Positions 34,268-41,273 of a stretch of DNA of 64,000 nucleotides are shown here, one piece after another. A program made the translations under genes and the position numbers. The stretch is from [Enterobacter] lignolyticus SCF1 (lineage in GTDB: Bacteria; Pseudomonadota; Gammaproteobacteria; Enterobacterales; Enterobacteriaceae). How positions within the stretch are numbered: position 1 is the first letter of the stretch; every line of letters begins with the position of its first letter. The DNA is taken from contig NC_014618.1 of assembly GCF_000164865.1 (NCBI RefSeq), forward strand, positions 558,001-622,000. The letters are read 5' to 3'. Under the pieces are notes generated by a model. It saw nothing but the letters and a program-made list of their open reading frames with translations, was not told the DNA's origin and ran no database searches.

Positions 34268-35515
34268 TTATTTTTGCATTTCCCGTTCCATGCGTTGCGC
34301 AACGCCCGGCATCACCGTTTGCGGGTCGGCGCCCATCCATACTTTCTTCAGCCCATCGTTAAAAATACTGCTCCATTTCGCCGTATTGGATCCGGCCGTC
34401 GGGTATTTATGGGAGAACGACAGGGAATCGACGTAGGCCGAAACATCGATCGTTTTAAAGGCGGCGGCCCAGTCTTTGGCGACTTTTTGGTTCGCCGGGA
34501 TCACCACTTTGCCGCTGGCCAGAGTTTGCTGAGCATGCTCGGAGCTCATAAAGGCGATAAATTTCCAGGCCGCTTCTTTATGCGCGCTCTTTGACGACAT
34601 GGCGAAGGCCAGACTGTGAGAGACTCCGGCTTCCCGCGCCATTTTCGGCATGGGCACGACGCCGATATGATCTTTGATGAGCTCGTTTTGCGAGAACGGC
34701 AGCGCCCACCAGGAGCCGGCATAGACCATCGCCACTTTGTTTGACTGGAAGACATCGGCGGCTTCGGTTTCGCCCGGCGGTTGGATCAGCCCGGTTTTCA
34801 GCATCTCCTGGACCTGACGATAGGTGCCGAAGGCTTTGTCGTTCGCGACATCGGTTTTACCGCCTGGCAGCACAATGTCGTCGCCCGCCTGCAGTAGCAG
34901 GTTGAAGTAGCTGTCCTGACCGCTGCTTAGCTCCATCGCCAGCGGGTAGGACTGCTTATCAAGCCCTTTACGCAGCTGCTCGCTTTTTTGCTTGAGGGTA
35001 TCCCAGGTCCAGCCCTTTTCCGGGTAGGAAACGCCGGCTTTGTCGAACAGGTCTTTGTTATACCAGACGGCAATCGCGTCAATATCGCGAGGAATTGCGT
35101 ACTGTGCGGACTGGTACTGGTAGGCATTGACTGAGCTTTTCACAAAATCATCAAGCTGCGGCGCGCCGGGCGTTTTTAAATATTGGCTTAATGGTTCCAG
35201 CATGCCGTTTTTTACATATTGCTGGAAGTTTGGCATGTTCATCCAAAATACATCTGGAGCAACATTTCCACCCACCGCTGAGCTCAGCTTAATAAAATAC
35301 TGGTCGTAAGGTGTTAATTCCGCTTCGACTTTAATTCCAGGGTTTTCTTTCTCAAACTCATTAATTAACTGCTGTTCTCCGGGGAGCTGATTGCGGTCCC
35401 ACAGCGTGTAGCGAATAGTCACTGGAGCATCCGCGGCATTAACCATGGCGGGCACGGCTAATAAACATGAAATGAATCCGGCGACAAGCGTAGTGTTATT
35501 TTTAATAGAGTACAT
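34268..35515 (-). CDS. Periplasmic sugar-binding protein, family 1 (CUT1)
   Basis: A 415-residue extracellular solute-binding protein, family 1. The signal peptide (MYSIKNNTTLVAGFISCLLA) is probably cleaved after VNA at about residue 27. The mature part has ENPGIKVEAELTPYDQYF, PDVFWMNMPNFQQYV, the DIDAIAVWYNKDLFDKAG segment that marks the family, and VYAGSWWALPF. It delivers a saccharide to the permeases encoded downstream and is the first gene of the operon. AGAGGGAAG precedes the start. The ligand cannot be read from the sequence; glycans containing N-acetylhexosamine are suggested by the neighbours only. Confidence 0.92.
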   Translation of the reverse strand: MYSIKNNTTLVAGFISCLLAVPAMVNAADAPVTIRYTLWDRNQLPGEQQLINEFEKENPGIKVEAELTPYDQYFIKLSSAVGGNVAPDVFWMNMPNFQQYVKNGMLEPLSQYLKTPGAPQLDDFVKSSVNAYQYQSAQYAIPRDIDAIAVWYNKDLFDKAGVSYPEKGWTWDTLKQKSEQLRKGLDKQSYPLAMELSSGQDSYFNLLLQAGDDIVLPGGKTDVANDKAFGTYRQVQEMLKTGLIQPPGETEAADVFQSNKVAMVYAGSWWALPFSQNELIKDHIGVVPMPKMAREAGVSHSLAFAMSSKSAHKEAAWKFIAFMSSEHAQQTLASGKVVIPANQKVAKDWAAAFKTIDVSAYVDSLSFSHKYPTAGSNTAKWSSIFNDGLKKVWMGADPQTVMPGVAQRMEREMQK

Positions 35516-35839
35516 AACTTCCCTCTGTTCAGAAGGTTGATGAGGTAAATTACAGGCGCAATTGGATAATCGTGGCGCTCATGGATAAAGTCAAATAAGG
35601 GAAAAATCGTGAATTATCGCTTCAAAACGTCTTTCGCTTTCGGTGTGTTTCTGTTTTTTCAAACTGAAAGTCTTCTGTTCGAAAGTAACGGCGTAAAGGA
35701 TATCTGATTCATAGAGTTAGGCGCGAAAGTCGCCGGGAAATCGAAAAAAAGCGGGTATAATAAAAAACATTCGATTGTGTGAGCGCAATCATTTTTTTAT
35801 CTGGCCGCGCCAGCCTCCGTGGCGGACAGTGTGCAGAGG
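35516..35839. promoter_or_regulatory. Promoter region of the sugar-importer operon, with a CRP-like site
   Basis: No gene is seen in these 324 bases. TGTGA-N6-TCATT at 35778-35793 matches the CRP consensus at 8 of 10 positions. CTTTCG, GAAAG and TTCGAAAG patches (35610-35730) are repeated and resemble a DeoR-type operator area. TTCGAAAG also occurs upstream of the second DeoR gene at 28168-28175. The importer operon is transcribed leftward from here; rnpB starts rightward just beyond. Confidence 0.4.
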
Positions 35840-35868
35840 GTGACATTGCGGTGCAAACCCTCTATACT
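35840..35868 (+). promoter_or_regulatory. rnpB promoter
   Basis: GTGACA (-35, 35840-35845) and TATACT (-10, 35863-35868) are separated by exactly 17 bases and end 7 bases before the mature RNA start. The GC-rich stretch right after the -10 (GCGCACC) fits a stringently controlled stable-RNA promoter and is nearly that of E. coli. Confidence 0.85.
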
Positions 35869-35875
35869 GCGCACC

Positions 35876-36250
<375 letters not shown>

Positions 36251-36265
36251 TATTCTAAAACAATG

Positions 36266-36313
36266 CGTTGGTGTATCCCAGTTTTTTGAAATAAAGAATG
36301 GGATACACCAACG
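36266..36313. repeat. Perfect 15-bp inverted repeat at the rnpB/island junction
   Basis: CGTTGGTGTATCCCA and TGGGATACACCAACG are exact inverted copies around an 18-base loop with a run of six T. It lies 16 bases past the rnpB end. It is not a standard terminator, as no T-run follows the second arm. It could be a protected 3' end of the leftward kpsT transcript, ends of a lost insertion sequence, or an attachment-type site. The 36314-36454 stretch after it holds a second hairpin (TGGAGTGT / ACACTCCA, 36346-36364) and no gene I can support. Confidence 0.7.
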
Positions 36314-36454
36314 ACTGTTGCCTTCCTGTTGGAAAGAGTTAGCAGTGGAGTGTCATACACTCCAGTCACAATTCGATACTTGGTTAGTTGATAGCAAGAG
36401 AGTTCGCAAAGACAATAAGACCAGCATTGGTATGTTGAGGTGAAGCTATACTGG

Positions 36455-37120
36455 CTACAGCCCTTCATTTTCTTTATATTTATTAATAGCTTCTGCAACT
36501 GAGTCGTAATAGTTTATGTTGTTGTGTCGACCTATAAACAATGCGGCATCGCAATATTTCTGCAATACAGCCATACTATGTGAGACCATCAAGAAATTAG
36601 ATTCTTTATGGCGTGAATTAAAAAGTACATCACATTTTTTTTTGAATTTTTCATCACCAACAGAAGTGACTTCATCCACAAGGTAATAATCAAATTTAAA
36701 TGCCATGCTCAACCCAAAACCTAATCGTGACTTCATACCAGATGAATACGTTTTTATAGGCATATCAAAGTATTTCCCCAATTCGGAGAACTGTTCAACA
36801 AAATTAATTTTGTCGTATAATTCATCTTTCTTTGAAAAAAGCCTGGATACAAATTTTACATTCTCTCGCCCTGTCAAACTTCCCTGGAATCCACCCGATA
36901 AGCCAACGGGCCAGGATATTGTCTGGTCAGTCAGAATGGAACCGCTGTCTGGTCTATCTGCACCACCTATCATTCTCAATAACGTGGATTTGCCAGCCCC
37001 ATTACGCCCAATCAATGCAATACTTTTTCCCGTTGGGAGTGTCACATTCAGATTCTTAAAGACGTAATGTCGACCTTTTGGTGTTCTGTAGGATTTTGTC
37101 AAGTTTTCAATTTTAATCAT
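36455..37120 (-). CDS. kpsT: Capsule export ABC ATPase, KpsT/BexA type
   Basis: A 221-residue ATPase of the polysaccharide-export class. Walker A is GRNGAGKST (near residue 38-46), the signature is YSSGMKSRLGFGLSMAF, and Walker B is YYLVDEV with TSVGDEKF following, a hallmark of KpsT/BexA. It lacks the C-terminal sugar-binding domain of Wzt-type O-antigen ATPases, so a KpsT-like role in capsule or teichoic-type polymer export is most likely. It overlaps kpsM by 4 bases. It is the last gene of the AT-rich leftward operon. Confidence 0.92.
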   Translation of the reverse strand: MIKIENLTKSYRTPKGRHYVFKNLNVTLPTGKSIALIGRNGAGKSTLLRMIGGADRPDSGSILTDQTISWPVGLSGGFQGSLTGRENVKFVSRLFSKKDELYDKINFVEQFSELGKYFDMPIKTYSSGMKSRLGFGLSMAFKFDYYLVDEVTSVGDEKFKKKCDVLFNSRHKESNFLMVSHSMAVLQKYCDAALFIGRHNNINYYDSVAEAINKYKENEGL

Positions 37121-37893
37121 GAGGTTAACATCTCTCTTTCTCTGAGGCGATATGCGGCTAAACCTAGTGTGGTAATGAGTAAGGAAACGACTGCTAAATA
37201 ATTAATGTCGGCACCTTCACTAATATATCCAACACAAACGGCTTCACGACTAATTTCAACGATGTGAATGATAGGATTCCATAAGAGATAGGGCCAATAA
37301 TCTTTTGGTACAGAATGAAGGGGGAACATGATACAAGAAATAAAATAAAGTGGTTTCACTATGATCGGTAAAAATTTTTCTGTTTCTGGGAATGAATGAC
37401 CTATAACCATAAAAATCATTCCCATACCACAAGACAGGAAAAACAACATAAACCATGTAATAAATAAGGTGACGATCTTGATGATTGCCATATCCTCACC
37501 AAGAATCTTGAGGATTACCATGAGTACAATATAGACAAAAATATAAATTATGGTTTCTAATATGGCCCTTGCAAGTATAGTATCAATAGGTTTTACTGGT
37601 CGATAATTAAACAACCCTTGATTTGCTTCAATTGCATTAATGCTGCGTGAGGTAATATTGCTAAAAATAAAAAAAGGGATAATGCCATTAACCAAAAAAA
37701 CTGGGAACGAGATATCTGGCATTGTACGATGCATTACGTAACCAAATATTCCAACCAATACCATCAAATGTGCAGCGGGTTCAAGTATCGCCCATAGGTA
37801 ACCTAGTCGATATTTTCCAAAGCGGGTTTTCATTTCTCTCATGAACAGTGCTTTTATTACCGCTCGTTGTACTTCAATGCCTCGTCTTGCCAT
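37117..37893 (-). CDS. kpsM: Capsule export ABC-2 permease, KpsM/BexB type
   Basis: A 258-residue ABC-2 membrane protein with about six segments. The N-terminus VQRAVIKALFMREMKTRFGKYRLGY-like region (LF.RE..TRFG) and LWNPIIHIVEISREA near residue 213 are typical of KpsM/BexB/CtrC permeases of groups 2 and 3 capsules. With KpsT it moves the finished polymer across the inner membrane. A broken IS3-family gene lies immediately upstream (37 bases). No KpsD, KpsE, KpsC or KpsS gene is in the window, so the rest of the export system must be elsewhere or missing. Confidence 0.92.
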   Translation of the reverse strand: MARRGIEVQRAVIKALFMREMKTRFGKYRLGYLWAILEPAAHLMVLVGIFGYVMHRTMPDISFPVFLVNGIIPFFIFSNITSRSINAIEANQGLFNYRPVKPIDTILARAILETIIYIFVYIVLMVILKILGEDMAIIKIVTLFITWFMLFFLSCGMGMIFMVIGHSFPETEKFLPIIVKPLYFISCIMFPLHSVPKDYWPYLLWNPIIHIVEISREAVCVGYISEGADINYLAVVSLLITTLGLAAYRLREREMLTS

Positions 37894-37930
37894 TTTTCAT
37901 CCACATATTTAAAATTTTAAATTTGTACTA

Positions 37931-38266
37931 CTATTTTTCTCCACACTTATTGGGTTCCTCCTGGAAAATACAAGAAAGAGCCTGGCGAAGAATGTCATTG
38001 CTGCGACGAAGATTTCGGTTTTCGCGCTCCAGTTCTTGTAAGCGCAGTCGTTCACTGGTGGTGAATTTAGTGTTGGCATCACCATTTATATCTCTGTCAT
38101 ACTGGCGTATCCAGGCCCGTAGCGTATTGGAATGACAACCAATATTTGAGGCGATGACACGAATGGCACTCGACTCGGAGTCATAGTTATCACGATTATC
38201 CAGAAAGACTTTAATTGCGAGTTCACGTAACTCGGATGGATAACGGTCTGCGGTATTTGATTTCAT
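37931..38266 (-). pseudogene. IS3-family (IS51 group) transposase orfA remnant
   Basis: A 111-residue protein similar to OrfA of IS629-like elements: ELAIKVFLDNRDNYDSESSA, IGCHSNTLRAWIRQYDRD (helix-turn-helix) and ERLRLQELERENRNLRRSND (leucine-zipper part). The conserved end after LRQA differs from that of IS629-like OrfA. OrfB, which carries the DDE catalytic residues, should follow at once on the minus strand, but kpsM begins 37 bases later. The element therefore cannot move by itself. I did not find clear terminal inverted repeats in the short flanks. Confidence 0.8.
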
Positions 38267-38341
38267 TTAGAGTAACCTTCAACTAATTTTTTGCTTCCAG
38301 CAATGTGCCGGTGAATTATGATTTAATGGTAAGAGGATTTA

Positions 38342-39127
38342 TTATGTTGTTTTTAATATTGGAGATACCAACTCACAGCTTAAAAAATACAGTATTTCAT
38401 TCATGGAGTTTCTAACAACGTTGTTGTGTCGAGTAACATATGATTCGTCATTATGGTAAACTATTAATTCACTTTTTTTCACTGAATTGATTTCCATTAC
38501 CAGTTGGGGAATATGGTCAAGGTATGTTTCATCATTCCTGGAGGTGACTAAATATATTCGAGAAGGATGGTGTAATGAATTTCTGATAACATCTCTTAGA
38601 TGAACAGAATATAATACTTTGTCATCAATTGTAGCATTGTCAGGATAAATATAAGAAAGATAGCTCTTGTATCTGTCAATCCATTTGACCAGATCGAACT
38701 GAGGAATTGCACAGATCACGGCACCGACACCTATTTCATGTGAAAAGAGTAATGCCGCATATCCTCCTTTAGAAAAACCTAGCATGACAATATTTTCTTT
38801 TAATAGTTTATAATCTCTTATTTTTTCATTTATAAAACATATTACAGCTTCTTTAGTGTCCAGACTTCCGTTGATACCAAGGTAATAATCGCCAACTAAC
38901 CCACGATCATCTTTTATATATATTTTTCTGGAATTAAAGTATTTTAGTCCAGCCAAAAGTGTGTAGGGATAACGTTTGTCCTTATCACTTGACTTCTCAT
39001 CACCTAAAGACTGAAAAATAAAAATCAATTTACTTTCACCACGATAATTTTCTACGGGGAACGGGTCTTCTATATATGTTAGGGTAACGCCATTTTTAGC
39101 TTTGTATTTTTTTTCATTAAATCCCAT
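38342..39127 (-). CDS. Alpha/beta-hydrolase-like protein of the polysaccharide locus
   Basis: A 261-residue protein with an apparent alpha/beta-hydrolase fold: LIFIFQSLGDEKSS near 33, GDYYLGINGS near 79 in the oxyanion region, and a nucleophile elbow GFSKGGYAAL (Ser near 119). HNDESYVTRHNN near the end may offer the catalytic His. AGAGG precedes the ATG. Such proteins occur in capsule clusters and may act as acyl-transferring or esterase enzymes on the polymer, but I do not recognise a named family with certainty. AT-rich like its neighbours; it lies between the Stealth gene and the IS remnant. Confidence 0.65.
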   Translation of the reverse strand: MGFNEKKYKAKNGVTLTYIEDPFPVENYRGESKLIFIFQSLGDEKSSDKDKRYPYTLLAGLKYFNSRKIYIKDDRGLVGDYYLGINGSLDTKEAVICFINEKIRDYKLLKENIVMLGFSKGGYAALLFSHEIGVGAVICAIPQFDLVKWIDRYKSYLSYIYPDNATIDDKVLYSVHLRDVIRNSLHHPSRIYLVTSRNDETYLDHIPQLVMEINSVKKSELIVYHNDESYVTRHNNVVRNSMNEILYFLSCELVSPILKTT

Positions 39128-39182
39128 GACAACCTCTTATTGTTGAAAGTATACAAATATATTTTCGTATAAATTGTTAATG

Positions 39183-40271
39183 CTACAGGCAGCCATAAAA
39201 TCTCTTTGCGAACTCATTGAACTCATCATGACAGTTTATTTTCGGGAATTCATTAGAGCTAAAATCATTTGCACAAAAAGAATGAGGTCGGTTGTTAGTT
39301 GTCTTTGCATCTAATAAGCGGTTATAGAAAAAGGATGCCGCTGGAGAGCGAATGTTAAAATAATAGCTGATATCAATCATAGGGGACGCAGCACTAAAAA
39401 GAAACTGTAAGTATGGAACAAAAAATGTAGCCATATTTAGATCTGTTTCTGCTCTGAATTTATTCGAAAGAAAAGAAAATATTTCATCTTCCCAAAGTTT
39501 ATAGGCTAATAAGTAATAACTTTTTCTCAGAGGGACATAAGTATGGATGAGATATTGGCTAAATGTCTGGCCAAATCTTTCCAAAAAAAGTCTATTGCAA
39601 TTATTACACGCCACTGATGTTGCTGTGGTGTTGTTGCCTCTATCTATCCATTTGTTACCAATAAATATACTTGCAATATCATTTGACTGAAAAAAATGCG
39701 AGGCACTAACTTCTCTCGATACAAAAAAATCGTCATTAAAATAAATAAAATGTTCAGATAGTCCATTGATTTTATGTAAACATGCTTCAATTACATGAGA
39801 ATTGAACGTTGGTAAGAATTTCTCTGGAATTATTTGCTTATGATCAATAATGAATGTTTTATCTCTAATGGTGGTCGGAATGACTGGGAGCTGTCCATCG
39901 GTAACAATATATATATTACGAACCCAGGGCATAAATTTGCTGACGCTGATGAGTGAATAATAAATTTCACTATGATCATCAAATCGTGATTCTTCCATTG
40001 CAAATGGAACTGTTCGCCCACTCCATTCAACAGAGCAGAGATCTCGCTTTTTTCGCCATTTGTCATCTTTGCTGGTTACCCAAGTGTATACAATATCTAT
40101 ATCGAAGTCAGGCGAGAATGGTGACTCGATGCAATTGCAAATGTCAATGATATGGTTTTCACCTAAAAAAATACCTCCCCCTTGAGTTAAGTGAAGCGGG
40201 TATTTATTTAGCAACGAGTCTCTAAGATAAATGTGTGGTTTAGTAATGGCCTTTTTCAATTTTCTGAGCAT
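39183..40271 (-). CDS. Stealth-family sugar-phosphate transferase (capsule polymerase type)
   Basis: A 362-residue Stealth protein. Conserved regions appear in order: CR1 DIDIVYTWVTSKDD (near 58), CR2 with RFDDHSEIYYSLISVSKFMPWVRNIYIV-like text (two parts), FNSHVIEACLHKINGLSEHF and the NDD motif in YFNDDFFVSRE (near residue 180), and CR3 HTYVPLRKSYY. This family includes hexose-1-phosphate transferases that build phosphodiester-linked capsules such as Neisseria meningitidis serogroup A SacB. The start at 40271 is chosen by AGGA upstream and by the family N-terminus MLRKLKKAITKPHIYLRD. It suggests a polymer with sugar-1-phosphate linkages. Cytosolic. Confidence 0.9.
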   Translation of the reverse strand: MLRKLKKAITKPHIYLRDSLLNKYPLHLTQGGGIFLGENHIIDICNCIESPFSPDFDIDIVYTWVTSKDDKWRKKRDLCSVEWSGRTVPFAMEESRFDDHSEIYYSLISVSKFMPWVRNIYIVTDGQLPVIPTTIRDKTFIIDHKQIIPEKFLPTFNSHVIEACLHKINGLSEHFIYFNDDFFVSREVSASHFFQSNDIASIFIGNKWIDRGNNTTATSVACNNCNRLFLERFGQTFSQYLIHTYVPLRKSYYLLAYKLWEDEIFSFLSNKFRAETDLNMATFFVPYLQFLFSAASPMIDISYYFNIRSPAASFFYNRLLDAKTTNNRPHSFCANDFSSNEFPKINCHDEFNEFAKRFYGCL

Positions 40272-40349
40272 GATGAAATCCTGAATGAAATAATTAATAC
40301 TGAAACCACACATGTAAATATAATGCTATGATAGAAAATGATCTAATAA

Positions 40350-41273
40350 TTATGTGTTGCTGACTAATACATTAGTAGTAACATTAACGAAGATTTCCTC
40401 TTCCAGCCTGGAACTATGTGGTGTAATAGAATCAAGAAATTCTATATACCCTTCTGTATCATCATTCAGTTTGTTGAACGTGACGGCTAATGGACATCTT
40501 TCAGAACCATGAACTGTTTGAATCCACATAAATTTTTCGTAGTATCCACCGCTAAGATTCGCAAACTGTATTTTAGTTTCTATACAATTGCTGCCATAAG
40601 AGTTTGCGGCATTTATGATTGGTAAAAATGTGAATATGTAGGTGTCTAAGTGGTTAATCTTAGATAATAACTGATGGTATTGATTTAAAAGAGTATTATC
40701 AACACAGCAATAGTTTTCAGTAGGCTTGAAGTTATATTTAAAATCATCATAAATAGAGTTGAAAATATCTTGCAGGGTATCATTATCGGCTATTTGTTTC
40801 TTAACGTAGGTGATTGCAGAACGATGTTCATTAATAAAGTGATTTACGTTTGTTTCACGTAAGAAGAAAAAATTCAAGCCAATGAAAACAAAATATTCTA
40901 TTTTTGGAGGTAGTCTTGAAACTATATTATCGTAAAAATCGGAATATGTACTGTAAACAACATGACTACTGTTCGTACTTGTAATAGAATCAGATATATA
41001 ATATATTCTATTGAAGTTAGTATATTTCTCTAATGTTCTGCACTGATATTTTAAAGCATTTGTCTTATTCATACAGCTATCATTAATGTTGTCTATGATA
41101 ACTAAATTAACTCTTGGTGCTCCCTTATATACTGATAATGCTTCTTGTGCCTGAACTATCTCTGGCGTAATACCAATATTTTCTATCATTTCCATTACTG
41201 ATGTTTTCCTTTTCTCTATAGCGTCGACAAAAAACAGTCGTGGTTTTGTTAATAACTTACTTAATTTTGTCAT
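40350..41273 (-). CDS. Divergent Stealth-like protein, probably lacking the catalytic motif
   Basis: A 307-residue protein without an obvious named family. Its order of motifs follows its neighbour's Stealth protein: N-terminal LLTKPRLFFVDAIEKR (compare AITKPHIYLRDSLLNK), RVNLVIIDNINDS at the CR1 place, NRIYYISDS at the place of NIYIVTD, and EYFVFIGLNFFFLRETNVNHF at the place of EHFIYFNDDFFVSREVSASHF. The catalytic NDD of CR2 is replaced by GLN. I infer a degenerate Stealth paralogue that may be a regulatory or structural partner. The start ATG at 41273 overlaps the upstream stop (ATGA), so it is coupled to the polymerase gene. Confidence 0.6.
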   Translation of the reverse strand: MTKLSKLLTKPRLFFVDAIEKRKTSVMEMIENIGITPEIVQAQEALSVYKGAPRVNLVIIDNINDSCMNKTNALKYQCRTLEKYTNFNRIYYISDSITSTNSSHVVYSTYSDFYDNIVSRLPPKIEYFVFIGLNFFFLRETNVNHFINEHRSAITYVKKQIADNDTLQDIFNSIYDDFKYNFKPTENYCCVDNTLLNQYHQLLSKINHLDTYIFTFLPIINAANSYGSNCIETKIQFANLSGGYYEKFMWIQTVHGSERCPLAVTFNKLNDDTEGYIEFLDSITPHSSRLEEEIFVNVTTNVLVSNT

